A stretch of 64,000 nucleotides of DNA, taken from Klebsiella sp. RHBSTW-00484. Its GTDB lineage: Bacteria; Pseudomonadota; Gammaproteobacteria; Enterobacterales; Enterobacteriaceae. Shown here piece after piece: positions 9,931 to 18,599 of this stretch. A program made the translations under genes and the position numbers. Each line of letters opens with the position of its first letter. The first letter of the stretch is position 1. The stretch is taken from contig NZ_CP055482.1 in assembly GCF_013705725.1 (NCBI RefSeq), forward strand, positions 198,878 to 262,877, given 5' to 3'. Below the pieces are notes generated by a model that made no database searches, was not told the origin of the DNA, and was given only the letters and a program-made list of their open reading frames with translations.

Positions 9931-11445
9931 CTGACGTGTCCCCGTTAAAAACAGTAACAAACCACCCGAAAATGCACGCCAGAAACGCTACGTAAGAATC
10001 TATCCTATGACTGGATATGCACTCAACTGAATAACGCCTGGTTTCAGTCCATTTTATCGGGATCAGCCTTCTTTCTGGGTAATTTAGGGGGCTTCACTTG
10101 CTGATTACTTTGCGTGCGGCGCGTGAGCCAAGGATGGTCAGCTTTAGGTTTTACGTAGAATTTTGAGCGTAAATCAAAACGGGCATTATCCACACGTTCA
10201 TGGACACTTTTTTCATCATCCAGTGGTATAGGCTCCGGGCCATCAACATATTTTTCCCATCCCAACGCTTTCCCATCATACAGAACCTTAATTTCACCGT
10301 TAAAGCTTTCGCATACCGTGACAACCGAATGCCGAAGTCGATATCCCCGGCCTTCACTGCGAATCTGAAACGCACTGCTTTTGTACTGGAAAGTGAGATT
10401 TTTGGAGAGAACGCGCTTCGCCTGGAGGCTGAAGATATAACCCAGTTCCTCTTCAGAATGGTGTACATCAAGATGGGCGTTATCAGCAATACGAGGCGGC
10501 GTAGCAAACCGGTTGTTATAGGCTTCAATAAAGGTCGGCAACCATGCGTTTGCTGTTTCAATATCACTGATACCCTGAAGCCGCATTTCTTTGACCAGCC
10601 TGTCCTGCAGTGTCTGATTGGCACGCTCTACCCGCCCTTTTGCCTGCGGGCTGTTGGCATGGATTGGCTCGATGCCCAGTGTCTTTATCGCACGTGTGAA
10701 CTGAGTCAACTCTCCTTCCCGCTCCGGGTTATTTACTCTGAATATACTGTGTCTGTCAGAATAGAGAGCCAGTGGTACGCCATGATCATTAAGGTAACCC
10801 CGGAGGGTTTCCATGTAAGCCCGGGTTGTTTCTGCAGGAGCGAATCGTAGCGCCATCAGAGCGCTGGTAGCATCATCGATAAAGACTATCAGTGTGCATT
10901 TGGGGCCCCGACCTTCAAACCAGTCATGAGGCGAGCCATCAATCTGGATGAGTTCACCGTAGGATGGGCGCCGCATCCGGCGCTGATAAATTCGGGCAAA
11001 CTTACGACGACGTTCGCGCCATATGCCCTCCTCTACCATCCACTTCCTGAGAGTTTCAATGGATAAACACAAGCCGTGTATCTCGCGCAATTTTTCGCAC
11101 GCAAGCGTAGGTCCAAAATCAGCGTAGCGGCCTTTGAGGAGTGAAATTACTGTTGCTCTGAATTCGGTAGAAAAGGAATTATTGGGACGCTTTCCACGTC
11201 GGCGGGAAACTAGACCAGAAGGCCCTTCATTTCTATACCGTTGCACCAGACGTTTAACCTGCCGAATAGAAATGCCAATGCGTGCCGCAGCTTGTTCCTG
11301 AGTAATATGGCGATTAAGTGACTCCTGAATAATGTGAAGTCGGTCGAGTTCCTTATGACTCATCGTAACAGTCTCTTTGATCATGAAAAATCCCCCAGAG
11401 AATTGTCTGGGGACATTTTAGAATGGTTCAAAGGGGACATTACAG
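9931..11445 (-). mobile_element. ISNCY-family element (ISKpn21-like), approximate ends
   Basis: The outer ends carry related inverted sequences: CTGACGTGTCCCC at 9931 and, inverted, GGGGACATTACAG ending at about 11445. A second GGGGACATT copy lies inside the right end, consistent with transposase binding sites. The transposase resembles that of ISKpn21 by memory. The right end abuts the stranded hok leader. Confidence 0.65.
10044..11384 (-). CDS. ISNCY-family transposase
   Basis: 446 residues. The N-terminus has a helix-turn-helix (QEQAAARIGISIRQVKRLVQRY), followed by a second winged-helix-like part (PTLACEKLREIHGL) and a DDE integrase core: IDGSPHDW, then LYSDRHSIF, then the RVERANQTLQDRL segment with the catalytic Glu. 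The C-terminal region is basic. The start at 11384 follows a GGGGGA ribosome site. Intact. Confidence 0.88.
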   Translation of the reverse strand: MIKETVTMSHKELDRLHIIQESLNRHITQEQAAARIGISIRQVKRLVQRYRNEGPSGLVSRRRGKRPNNSFSTEFRATVISLLKGRYADFGPTLACEKLREIHGLCLSIETLRKWMVEEGIWRERRRKFARIYQRRMRRPSYGELIQIDGSPHDWFEGRGPKCTLIVFIDDATSALMALRFAPAETTRAYMETLRGYLNDHGVPLALYSDRHSIFRVNNPEREGELTQFTRAIKTLGIEPIHANSPQAKGRVERANQTLQDRLVKEMRLQGISDIETANAWLPTFIEAYNNRFATPPRIADNAHLDVHHSEEELGYIFSLQAKRVLSKNLTFQYKSSAFQIRSEGRGYRLRHSVVTVCESFNGEIKVLYDGKALGWEKYVDGPEPIPLDDEKSVHERVDNARFDLRSKFYVKPKADHPWLTRRTQSNQQVKPPKLPRKKADPDKMD

Positions 11446-11458
11446 CTTGGTGTTAACA

Positions 11459-11474
11459 CATGGCTTCTTCTCCT
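11459..11474. repeat. 16-bp direct repeat, right copy
   Basis: CATGGCTTCTTCTCCT, identical to 4152-4167 over the hok start. On the minus strand it forms the ribosome site and ATG, but reading on gives Met-Cys-stop, so no toxin follows here. Confidence 0.8.
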
Positions 11475-11640
11475 TGCATTTTTGCAGGTAAGAGGCTAAC
11501 CTTTAATGTGACTAGCATCAGGGGCCTCGGGTTAATTTGAAAAAATTACTCGGGGCTTTCTGCTTTTTACCACAGTCAAACAGTGATTCTGCTGGCTGGG
11601 GCAAAAGCCTCCAGCACCGAAGCCATTATACCACCCAGCC
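11462..11640 (-). ncRNA. Stranded hok/sok-type leader
   Basis: On the minus strand this region runs from a TGGTATAATGG promoter-like sequence (about 11620-11630) through a GC-rich inverted segment (gaggctttTGCCCC; CCCCGAG...CCCGAGG) to AAGGAGAAGAAGCCATG. That is the layout of a hok mRNA leader with its mok/sok region. The toxin-coding part is missing here; a Hok coding sequence with the same start context lies 7.3 kb away at 3996-4154. An antisense Sok-type RNA would be read from the plus strand; its exact ends cannot be set from sequence alone. Confidence 0.5.
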
Positions 11641-11817
11641 CCCTTCAAACGAACAGGTCGACCGCCTAAATATTTAATAAGTAAGTATTTCAGGTTTTGC
11701 TGCCTCGCAGGCCGTAACAGCGGACGGCTGACGTAATCGCTGACGAAACAGACGGATGCAAATCTCTACACTCAACGCCGCCAGCCCGTCCGGTCCCCCG
11801 CTTCTTTCCGGCTGTAA

Positions 11818-12423
11818 TCAGTCAGTCTTCGAACCCGCGATCAGTGACAAACGGTGAGCACGAACACAACTGTGCATTAGGCTATCCGGGTAATGGGCGA
11901 TTTTCTCCAGTTTCTCATCGAGGCGGGTATACGTCAGTCGCCTGATTTTCGTTAGTTCCTCGTGAAGCCAGCGTTTGATAAAGGGATTGCTGGAAAGCAG
12001 CACCAAATCGGAGTCCTCCACTTCATCAAAAAGCCAGACGGGTTTTGCCGGAGTAAGACGATAGAGCCAGGGACGCGAATAGTCCCCCGTCGCAATCAGG
12101 AACCAGACAACAATGCCAAGTGCGAGCTCCATGACCAGCATCAGGGTAAACTGAATATCCCGGACGTCAGGCTCTCCGGTAAAGCTCATCAGTCGGTCGC
12201 CAGTTGCCACACGCTGGATAATACATACCAGCATCAGCAGAGCAAGCAAAAGCCCCATGAGCAGCCCGCCATTCACCTCAAAAGTAGCTTTCTGGACGCG
12301 ATCAGGCGGTACCTGTCTACGGTAGCGGCCGACCACTTCGCCGATCAGTTCCCTGATGGCCATGCGTTCTTCATCGACCGTTGTTGCGGTATATCCGGAC
12401 GGGTCCGATTCAGTTTGGTTCAT
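11818..12423 (-). CDS. Membrane protein of unknown function (201 aa)
   Basis: Start placed at ATG 12423, preceded by GAGGAGAGGG; a GTG further up overlaps that ribosome site. Two strong membrane helices lie near residues 49-69 and 86-108 (GLLMGLLLALLMLVCII and LMLVMELALGIVVWFLI), between cytoplasmic-looking charged ends. No family recognised. It is the first gene of the minus-strand backbone after the acquired block. Confidence 0.7.
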   Translation of the reverse strand: MNQTESDPSGYTATTVDEERMAIRELIGEVVGRYRRQVPPDRVQKATFEVNGGLLMGLLLALLMLVCIIQRVATGDRLMSFTGEPDVRDIQFTLMLVMELALGIVVWFLIATGDYSRPWLYRLTPAKPVWLFDEVEDSDLVLLSSNPFIKRWLHEELTKIRRLTYTRLDEKLEKIAHYPDSLMHSCVRAHRLSLIAGSKTD

Positions 12424-12660
12424 GTACCCTCTCCTCACTCTGAAAATTAATGGTCACAGACACGCTGATCATACCCGGTGAACGGGAGCTAGTTTGCGGG
12501 TTAAGGGCTCGAAAAAAACGGGATTAAAGAGGGAAATGACAGCAGGAAGGTGGGATGCAATGAGCTGTTTTGTTTCCCTACAGTTAAGTGGGGGGGGGAA
12601 ACTGCCATCACCGGAATACGCTGAGAACGGAACGGGCCAAACCGATAAGATGGACGGGCG

Positions 12661-12942
12661 CTATTTTGATTCCAATATTCGGGATTTTTCTTCCCGCGTC
12701 GCCAAACGGGCACTTCCGGAACGGTCGCGGATGAGTAGCGGCTTATCTTTTTTCCAGCTACTTATCGCCGTTTCCCCGAACCGACGCGGCGCATTGCGGT
12801 TCCAGCTGGCGATAACGTGGTTATCGTAAACCTCCTGAATAACGACAGAATGAAGAGTTACTGTCTTAATGGTGGTATTGCCCATTTTGGTTCGGAAGAG
12901 TGACCAAACGGTCATCCCCGCCTCCAACTGACTGAGTTTCAT
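12661..12942 (-). CDS. Hypothetical protein (93 aa)
   Basis: A soluble, basic protein beginning MKLSQLEAGMTVWSLFR. The start follows an AAAG/GGAG-like site (ccGGAGcaaag). The alternating hydrophobic pattern (VIQEVYDNHVIASWN) suggests a small beta-barrel domain. No function known. A spacer of 237 bases separates it from the membrane protein gene downstream. Confidence 0.65.
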   Translation of the reverse strand: MKLSQLEAGMTVWSLFRTKMGNTTIKTVTLHSVVIQEVYDNHVIASWNRNAPRRFGETAISSWKKDKPLLIRDRSGSARLATREEKSRILESK

Positions 12943-13062
12943 CTTTGCTCCGGTGATATCGGGGAAGTCGACGTGGTGACGTATTTAATCATAATCACTC
13001 ACAGCGGATAATGCCGCCAGGTAACAGGGTACTGTCAGCCCAGGCATGAGCAGTCCTTACGG

Positions 13063-13239
13063 CTATCGTGATTCGGCCAGTGTGCGGGTAATAGTCGCAC
13101 GCTGACGCTGACGCTCAGCCTTACGCTGGCTGCGGCGGTAAAGCGGTTTCGCAGCAGCATAACGGCAATCCTCCGGGTAGTACCAGCAGCAGCCACAGGG
13201 CTCAGGCTGCGGTTTTCCGGCAAGTCCAAATGGTTTCAT
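13063..13239 (-). CDS. Small Cys-rich basic protein (58 aa)
   Basis: Starts at ATG 13239 behind an AAAGGTG site and reads MKPFGLAGKPQPEPCGCCWY, then an arginine-rich C-terminus (YRRSQRKAERQRQRAT). The CGCC cluster and a later Cys could bind a metal; the basic tail could bind nucleic acid. It begins 11 bases after the stop of the gene at 13250-13603, so both are probably on one transcript. A longer frame on the same strand in another register is a shadow. Function unknown. Confidence 0.6.
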   Translation of the reverse strand: MKPFGLAGKPQPEPCGCCWYYPEDCRYAAAKPLYRRSQRKAERQRQRATITRTLAESR

Positions 13240-13249
13240 AATGTCACCT

Positions 13250-13603
13250 TTAAATGGAAATATTGTTCAGTTCCCGGCCTTCAGACACGGGTTCATTAAT
13301 GAAGCGGCGTTGCATAAACAGGTACAGATAACCCTCTGTCGAGAACATACAAAGATTCTCAGTAATACAGGCATCGAGATATTCTGTGTCGCTCTGGAGT
13401 CGTTTAATGACGCTCATCTGGTTAGCCGCCGACTGAATCAGCGGATAGCCATTAACAGCACGATGAATACCTGAGCGGAATAACGAACGAGCCTTTCCAA
13501 TCTTTTCCCGGGCAGCGGTCATTTCCATCTCGATAACCGACTGTCGCGCAAGATTAATAGCATCGCCGGATAATTCCGCAAAGCTGACCAGAGACTTATT
13601 CAT
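13250..13603 (-). CDS. Hypothetical protein (117 aa)
   Basis: A mostly helical soluble protein (MNKSLVSFAELSGDAINLAR) with a GGAG ribosome site. Its promoter is a member of the plasmid's shared TTATTA-N19-TATAAT family (13632-13662). The small Cys-rich gene at 13063 follows directly. No motif recognised. Confidence 0.7.
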   Translation of the reverse strand: MNKSLVSFAELSGDAINLARQSVIEMEMTAAREKIGKARSLFRSGIHRAVNGYPLIQSAANQMSVIKRLQSDTEYLDACITENLCMFSTEGYLYLFMQRRFINEPVSEGRELNNISI

Positions 13604-13631
13604 CTAAAACTCCTTTCAGAAATGTGAACTC

Positions 13632-13680
13632 ATTATATCAATACGGCCTCTGGCCCAAATAACCCGTGGTGAAATATTTT
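13632..13680 (-). promoter_or_regulatory. Shared-signature promoter 1
   Basis: On the minus strand: AAAATATTTC (13671-13680), 8 bases, TTATTT preceded by CGGG (13657-13662), exactly 19 bases, then TATAAT (13632-13637). Drives the gene at 13250-13603. Confidence 0.75.
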
Positions 13681-13786
13681 GACGAATATCTGAAAAGTGA
13701 AAATGGCAACCGGGAAAAGGACGGGTTTTATTTTAAGTGTGCCGATGACGTCTGACAGGGGAATTAAATTTGACGGTCTTTGATTT

Positions 13787-13824
13787 AAAAAAAGGTAGAA
13801 GGAGGTCACCTGGACACCTCCTTC
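13787..13824 (-). terminator. Rho-independent terminator
   Basis: GAAGGAGGT and ACCTCCTTC form a 9-bp stem (13798-13824) followed on the minus strand by a U-run (13787-13793). It ends the 14551-13833 transcript. Confidence 0.85.
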
Positions 13825-13832
13825 TCCGGCGC

Positions 13833-14111
13833 TCAGTTTGAGAATACGTTAACGCTGTAGCGTCTACCGAGCACCTCGGCAGTGGTATCCACAATTTTCT
13901 GAATATCATCGGTAATCGCGGGTTTACTGAATGCGACAGTATGCAGTTCGCCAGCTTGTTCCGCCGTCGCGCCATCATGAAAGCGGCTGGCATCGTACAG
14001 CTGGACCCGGAGCGTCCGGGTGTGATCAACATGGGGCAATGTTCTTCTCCTGTTCAGCCAGTCGCCATAAGCGTTAATAATCACTTTCTTCCGGTTGCGG
14101 CTGAGTGACAA
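13833..14111 (-). CDS. Hypothetical protein (up to 92 aa)
   Basis: Ends just before a strong terminator. The ATG at 14111 overlaps the upstream gene by 38 bases; a GTG at 14084 overlaps by only 11 and may be the real start. The protein is soluble and of mixed structure (RTLRVQLYDASRFHD). The coupled arrangement with the 74-residue gene suggests they act together. Function unknown. Confidence 0.6.
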   Translation of the reverse strand: MSLSRNRKKVIINAYGDWLNRRRTLPHVDHTRTLRVQLYDASRFHDGATAEQAGELHTVAFSKPAITDDIQKIVDTTAEVLGRRYSVNVFSN

Positions 14112-14298
14112 ACTGGTACTTTACTCCATTAGGGACACCAACGGCTTTTGCTACGGATTCACACAGCAGCGACAGGTCATTCAGCGTCATCGGATATTCG
14201 ATGTCGACTGAATATAGGGCCCCGGCATTCTCGGCGTCTTCGATGTTTTTAAACTGGGCGCTGAAAATGGCGACGGTAGAAATTTCAATGTTGTGCAT
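14074..14298 (-). CDS. Hypothetical protein (74 aa), paralogue of 22099-22323
   Basis: The centre, EYPMTLNDLSLLCESVAKA, is identical with that of the gene at 22099-22323, preceded in both by ALYS(V/L), so the two are clear paralogues. The pattern fits a small alpha/beta domain. The gene follows a terminator hairpin and a small membrane-protein gene on the same strand. No function known. Confidence 0.72.
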   Translation of the reverse strand: MHNIEISTVAIFSAQFKNIEDAENAGALYSVDIEYPMTLNDLSLLCESVAKAVGVPNGVKYQFVTQPQPEESDY

Positions 14299-14312
14299 GA
14301 GTCAGTCCTTAT

Positions 14313-14338
14313 GAAAAAAAAGCCACCGAAAGGTGGCT
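14313..14338 (-). terminator. Rho-independent terminator
   Basis: AGCCACC-GAAA-GGTGGCT (14321-14338), a stable tetraloop hairpin followed by eight U residues on the minus strand. It lies just below the small membrane protein gene; some read-through to 14074-14298 is likely because no other promoter is evident. Confidence 0.88.
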
Positions 14339-14347
14339 GAGTAAAAG

Positions 14348-14551
14348 TTACTGCGCCTGGCTGGCCTTGTCCGCATTTTTGGTGTAACCAACTCGGGCAA
14401 TGACGACGGCAATTGCAAGGAGAGCAGCGAGACCGCCGTAGAATACAGATCGGGAAACATCGGCGAACATATCGCTCAAGTTATCAACGCCGAGGAGAAA
14501 TACACAGATAATGACGATAAAGCGAACTGGTTTGCTATAAAACAATTTCAT
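14348..14551 (-). CDS. Small two-helix membrane protein (67 aa)
   Basis: Two hydrophobic segments, RFIVIICVFLLGV and VFYGGLAALLAIAVVIA, joined by a short acidic loop, with a Lys/Asp C-terminal tail. Preceded by a promoter region shared with the membrane protein gene at 22381-22875 and followed by a strong terminator. Function unknown. Confidence 0.65.
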   Translation of the reverse strand: MKLFYSKPVRFIVIICVFLLGVDNLSDMFADVSRSVFYGGLAALLAIAVVIARVGYTKNADKASQAQ

Positions 14552-14583
14552 CAGTAGCTATCCTTCTGGGGTGAAATGACAAC

Positions 14584-14634
14584 AGCATTACACCACATCA
14601 GATACCGTTTTTTTTTCGCTAACGGGCCTATTTT
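14584..14634 (-). promoter_or_regulatory. Promoter region of second shared type (copy 1)
   Basis: On the minus strand AAAATAGGCCCGTTA is followed, 24 bases on, by GTGGTGTAATGCT, an extended -10-like sequence. The same two blocks at the same 24-base gap recur at 22969-23019. Confidence 0.6.
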
Positions 14635-14743
14635 GACCAGAAAAAAATAGCGCCTCAGGGTTGGCAATGGCGAGGTTCTTTTCGAGGTACCTGTGGTCAT
14701 CCCGTCCTGATATCAGAGAGAAAAACGGTTCCAATTGAAAAAT

Positions 14744-15037
14744 TTAGTCGCGTTCGATGGACCTCAGGAGATCACTCCCAGTGGCGCTCAGCTTGACCTG
14801 ATAATAACTTCCCGGTAAAGGCCGCTGGGACGGATTGGCCAGCTCAACCAACCCAAGCCGAAAGAGGACCGGGGTGCTACGGCATCGCACATCATCCGAT
14901 GCCCCCCTATACATCCGGCATTCCCGGGCCCGACGAAATTCACCGCAGATCTCATACTGCGTTCCGCTTGCCAGACGATGCAACACATAGATTTGGGCCT
15001 GTGTAAGCGGGGAAATAGGTCGCTTTGTGTCAGCCAT
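14744..15037 (-). CDS. Hypothetical protein (97 aa), paralogue of 742-1023
   Basis: Begins MADTKRPISPLTQAQIYVLH, matching the plus-strand gene at 742 in the TQAQIY/TNAQIY start, the VLFRLGLVEL motif and the YxVKLSATG/YRVRLTGRG end. It reads like a small helix-turn-helix or winged-helix domain, but no key residues identify a family. Ribosome site AAAAGGAG. Function unknown. Confidence 0.7.
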   Translation of the reverse strand: MADTKRPISPLTQAQIYVLHRLASGTQYEICGEFRRARECRMYRGASDDVRCRSTPVLFRLGLVELANPSQRPLPGSYYQVKLSATGSDLLRSIERD

Positions 15038-15224
15038 AATACTCCTTTTAAGGTGGGTCTGTTCGGCTGGCTGAAAGATCAGGGACAGACCATGTTAGAC
15101 CGATACAGCCTGTGACTCGTTTATCCATTCACCAGCGTTATTTTTGTAGGGGATACTTTGAGACTAAAAGCCTTAAGTTTCTTTTCGATTGCGAGTTCAA
15201 ACCACTCAAGCGGTGGATTGGCCC

Positions 15225-16130
15225 CTATATTTCCATACACTTTTTATCACTTAACCCATGACTGGTTCGTCGCCGCAGATATTCCCGTGGCGAACGATAC
15301 CCCAGTGCACTATGCGGATGCCATTCGTTGTAATGTTCGAAGGCCTCCGCAAGGTTCTTTACCGCTGTTAACCCGTCGGGTTTCGGCATGATGCTGATGT
15401 AATCGCGCTTCATCGTTTTCACGAAGCTCTCTGCCATCCCGTTGCTTTCCGGGCTACGTACCGCCGTATGTTTAGGCTCCAGTCCTACCATTCTGGCGAA
15501 CTGACGCGTCTGATAAGAACGGTAGGCTGAACCGTTGTCTGTCAGCCACTCAACTGGGGATGTCGGCAGGCTGTTACCGAAGCGACGCTCCACGGCACCC
15601 AGCATGACGTCCTGCACGGTTTCACTGTCATATCCACCGTTACTGGCCGCCCAGTAAAGTGCCTCGCGATCGCAACAGTCCAGAGCGAACGTGACCCGCA
15701 GTTTTTCACCGTTATCACAGCTGAACTCGAAGCCGTCAGAGCACCACCGCTGGTTACTTTCTCCAACGGCCACTTTCCCTGTATGCGCCCGCTTCGATGG
15801 CGGTATTTCCGGTTTACGCTCAAGCAGCAGCGCATTCTGACGCATGATGCGGTATACGCGTTTGGCATTGATCACCGCCATGTCGTCAGTTTCTGATTGT
15901 CTGCGCAGCAGTGCCCATACCCGACGATAACCATAGGTGGGCAGATCGCCGATAACGGTATGGATACGGGCCAGCGCGTCAGTATCATCAGGCTTGCGCT
16001 TGCACCGACGATCCTGCCAGTCCTTCGACCGACGGGCCATGGCATGCAGTTGCGCACGTGAGACCCGGAGGCAACGACTGACAAGGCTTATTCGCCATCC
16101 TCCGGCAACAAGGGCACGTGCGCTATCCAC
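15225..16130 (-). CDS. IS2-like OrfB (InsD-type) integrase
   Basis: 301 residues with the rve integrase core: [21 protein letters not shown] and the [19 protein letters not shown] segment carrying the three acidic catalytic residues. In IS2 it is made as a fusion with OrfA by -1 frameshifting across the overlap of the two frames, which is present here (16088-16130). Confidence 0.92.
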   Translation of the reverse strand: MDSARALVAGGWRISLVSRCLRVSRAQLHAMARRSKDWQDRRCKRKPDDTDALARIHTVIGDLPTYGYRRVWALLRRQSETDDMAVINAKRVYRIMRQNALLLERKPEIPPSKRAHTGKVAVGESNQRWCSDGFEFSCDNGEKLRVTFALDCCDREALYWAASNGGYDSETVQDVMLGAVERRFGNSLPTSPVEWLTDNGSAYRSYQTRQFARMVGLEPKHTAVRSPESNGMAESFVKTMKRDYISIMPKPDGLTAVKNLAEAFEHYNEWHPHSALGYRSPREYLRRRTSHGLSDKKCMEI

Positions 16131-16453
16131 TTTTTTTGTCGGCCATATTCAACGGCTTCTTTTAGCAGCTCGTTTTCCATGGTTTTCTTGCCCAACAGGC
16201 GCTGCAGCTCTTTAATTTGCTTCATCGCAGATGCCAGCTCCGACGCGGGCACAACCTGTTCTCCTGCGGCAACGGCTGTAAGGCTGCCTTCCTGATACTG
16301 CTTACGCCACAGGAACAGCTGACTGGCAGCAACGCCATGCTGACGGGCGACCAGCGACACGGTCATTCCGGGCTCAAAACTCTGCTGAACAATGGCGATT
16401 TTTTCCTGAACACTTCGCCGTCTGCGCTTCTCTGGACCTAAAACATCAATCAT
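16088..16453 (-). CDS. IS2-like OrfA (InsC-type) DNA-binding protein
   Basis: 121 residues from the ATG at 16453 ([20 protein letters not shown]), the same length as InsC of IS2. A helix-turn-helix ([24 protein letters not shown]) and a leucine-zipper-like C-terminus ([21 protein letters not shown]) are visible. Upstream in-frame codons are not needed. Confidence 0.92.
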   Translation of the reverse strand: MIDVLGPEKRRRRSVQEKIAIVQQSFEPGMTVSLVARQHGVAASQLFLWRKQYQEGSLTAVAAGEQVVPASELASAMKQIKELQRLLGKKTMENELLKEAVEYGRQKKWIAHVPLLPEDGE

Positions 16454-16975
16454 TCGGACTCCAACGACTAGTCTAAAAACTAGTATTAAGACTATCACTA
16501 ACTTAAGTGATACCAACTGTCTGGAGATTCAGGGGGCCAGTCTAAGCGGTACTGTAACTGTACTATCATCTCCTCCCATAATCTGATCAGACTCATAATT
16601 CCAATCTTCATCAAGCGACGGATTCATTCCACGGGCATAGATAGCTGTATCTCGGGAGACAGGACTTCCATCCAGAGAAGCATTGGTAATCAGACAGACG
16701 CCATGGCCTTTTACCAGAGTAATCTGAGGGGTCAGACGGGTCTGAACCATATGCTTTGGCGATGGCCAGAAAACTTCCCCTGCCAGGCAAGCTTCTTTTT
16801 CCGTCTTACCAGCTTCGTTAAGAGGCACCCCCCCCGGATAATTTGTTGGCTCAAAAAGCTGATCAACGGTTGCAAGGAATTGATCCGCTGACTGGATTTC
16901 ATTAAGCAGTTTTTTTACCCCTGAAATCTCGAATGTTAATCTGCTCATCTGATTATTCTCCGCAATCCGGCGCTA

Positions 16976-18128
16976 AATAGCTGCGCGGAATAGTAGATCA
17001 CTGAAAGGGAACTCAGCCCGGATTGTGCGATCTGATCAATCGCCAAACCAACCAAAATCACCAACCGGACTGAGCGATGCCGATCATAGTACCAATACCC
17101 CGTGGCGAACGACGCCTGATGCAGAAAGCTATTCATAAAACGCGTGATAAAAATCATGCCCGCAGACTCACGGCCATGCTGATGCTTCATCGGGGTGAAC
17201 GGGTCAGCGATGTTGCCAGAACTCTCTGTTGTGCCCGTTCATCCGTTGGTCGCTGGATTAACTGGTTTACGCACTCAGGTATTGAAGGCCTGAAATCCTT
17301 ACCCGCAGGGCGCTCCCGACGCTGGCCTTTTGAACATATCTGCACCCTGTTACGTGAGCTGATAAAGCATTCTCCCGGCGATTTTGGTTATCAACGTTCA
17401 CGCTGGAGCACCGAATTACTGGCAATAAAAATCAATGAGATAACCGGTTGCCAGTTACATGCAGGAACCGTTCGCCGCTGGTTGCCATCTGCGGGGCTTG
17501 TATGGCGCAGGGCCGCGCCAACTCTGCGTATCCGTGACCCACATAAAGATGAAAAGATGGCGGTAATCCACAAAGCGCTGGATGAATGCAGCGCAGAGCA
17601 TCCGGTATTTTATGAAGATGAAGTGGATATCCACCTTAATCCTAAAATCGGTGCGGACTGGCAGTTGCGCGGACAGCAGAAACGGGTAGTGACGCCGGGG
17701 CAGAACGAAAAATACTATCTGGCCGGCGCACTGCACAGTGGCACGGGTAAAGTCAGCTACGTGGGCGGCAACAGCAAAAGTTCAGCGCTGTTTATCGCTC
17801 TGCTGAAGCACCTGAAAGCCACTTACCGGCGGGCGAAAACAATCACGCTGATCGTTGATAACTACATTATCCATAAAAGCCGCGAAACACAGCGCTGGTT
17901 GAAAGCAAATCCCAAGTTCAGGGTAATTTACCAGCCGGTTTACTCGCCGTGGGTGAATCATGTGGAACGGCTATGGCAGGCACTTCATGACACGATAACC
18001 CGTAATCATCAGTGCCGCTCAATGTGGCAGTTACTGAAAAAGGTCCGCCATTTTATGGAAACCGCCAGCCCATTCCCCGGAGGAAAACATGGTCAGGCAA
18101 AAGTGTAGCGGTATTAGGCGCAGCTATT
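16976..18128 (+). mobile_element. IS630
   Basis: Exactly 1153 bp between TA dinucleotides (16974-16975 and 18129-18130), as expected for IS630, with inverted ends beginning AATAGCTGCGC. The transposase has the IS630 length. It sits at the very end of the gene at 18419. Confidence 0.93.
17077..18108 (+). CDS. IS630 transposase
   Basis: 343 residues, the IS630 length. It has an N-terminal helix-turn-helix (RVSDVARTLCCARSSVGRWINWF), a second winged-helix segment, and a DDE core with FYEDEVDIHLN, TLIVDNYIIHKS and SPWVNHVERLWQALHD. The frame is intact. Confidence 0.94.
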   Translation: MPIIVPIPRGERRLMQKAIHKTRDKNHARRLTAMLMLHRGERVSDVARTLCCARSSVGRWINWFTHSGIEGLKSLPAGRSRRWPFEHICTLLRELIKHSPGDFGYQRSRWSTELLAIKINEITGCQLHAGTVRRWLPSAGLVWRRAAPTLRIRDPHKDEKMAVIHKALDECSAEHPVFYEDEVDIHLNPKIGADWQLRGQQKRVVTPGQNEKYYLAGALHSGTGKVSYVGGNSKSSALFIALLKHLKATYRRAKTITLIVDNYIIHKSRETQRWLKANPKFRVIYQPVYSPWVNHVERLWQALHDTITRNHQCRSMWQLLKKVRHFMETASPFPGGKHGQAKV

Positions 18129-18419
18129 TAGCATCAAATGCTTGGTTGCCAAGAGCAGCTCTTTGACGTCAGCAGGAGAAACCTCCCCATTGCCTTCGAC
18201 AGCGTCCTGTAAACGCTGACGCGTCGCCTGAATCGTATCAGACGACAGAGATGCAAGTTTGCTCAATACCGCGTTAGCTTTTTCCACTGCGGGATACAGG
18301 GCTTCTGAGGTGGTATTGTCTACATCATTATCGAAGACCAGCTCAGACTCCATATTAATATTGTCTTCAAGCCAGCTAGAAAGAATATCAAGAAAAGACA
18401 TGACTTTATTAATCTGCAT
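18114..18419 (-). CDS. Hypothetical protein, 3' end altered by IS630
   Basis: 101 residues, helical and acidic (MQINKVMSFLDILSSWLEDN). IS630 entered the last codons: the present C-terminus is ...TKHLMLNSCA, whereas removing the element gives ...TKHLMLAPDCGE and a stop at 16953, five bases before the next gene. The product is thus nearly full length and may still work. Its promoter is a member of the shared family (18447-18477). Function unknown. Confidence 0.75.
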   Translation of the reverse strand: MQINKVMSFLDILSSWLEDNINMESELVFDNDVDNTTSEALYPAVEKANAVLSKLASLSSDTIQATRQRLQDAVEGNGEVSPADVKELLLATKHLMLNSCA

Positions 18420-18446
18420 TTTTTTGCCCTCGGTTGGTGTAAACCC

Positions 18447-18495
18447 AATATAACAAACCGACTCTCCCGGCTAATAACCCAAAGAGCAAAAAAAA
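18447..18495 (-). promoter_or_regulatory. Shared-signature promoter 2
   Basis: Minus strand: GGGTTATTAGCC with TTATTA at 18472-18477, 19 bases, then TATATT (18447-18452) preceded by TTTGT. The upstream A/T box is weaker here (a long T-run). Drives the gene at 18114-18419 and formerly the operon beyond it. Confidence 0.75.
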
Positions 18496-18573
18496 ATAGA
18501 TAAATTAGATAGGACAGAATTTAGTTTAAAAAGGTGTAAAGACAGACCCGCTATAAATAAACTCAGCACTGAA

Positions 18574-18599
18574 GGAAAAAACCTTCCATATCGGAAGGC
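18574..18599 (-). terminator. Rho-independent terminator
   Basis: On the minus strand GCCTTCC-gatat-GGAAGG followed by TTTTTTCC, directly after the stop of the membrane protein gene at 18600. Confidence 0.85.

Larger units (their letters stand above)
15214..16544 (-). mobile_element. IS2-like element (IS3 family)
   Basis: Exactly 1331 bp, the length of IS2, from TGGATTGGCCCCTATA to GGGGGCCAGTCTA, with a perfect 5-bp target duplication AGCGG at 15209-15213 and 16545-16549. The proteins differ from my memory of IS2 at many positions, so this is a relative and not IS2 itself. Confidence 0.92.
15121..16948 (-). pseudogene. Hypothetical gene split by an IS2-like element
   Basis: The first 133 or so codons run from 16948 (MSRLTFEISGVKKLL...) to the element; the rest lies at 15213-15121. 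Removing the element and one AGCGG duplication restores ...STVTVPL-EWFELAIEKKLKAF... and a natural stop at 15121, giving a protein of about 165 residues. The present frame instead runs into the element and ends after ...RLAP. It starts five bases after the ancestral stop of the 18419 gene, so the two formed an operon. No family recognised; C-terminal loss may or may not inactivate it. Confidence 0.75.

Noticed and set aside
10151..10850. Large frames inside the ISNCY element in other registers
   Set aside because: They overlap the transposase entirely and contain none of its motifs.
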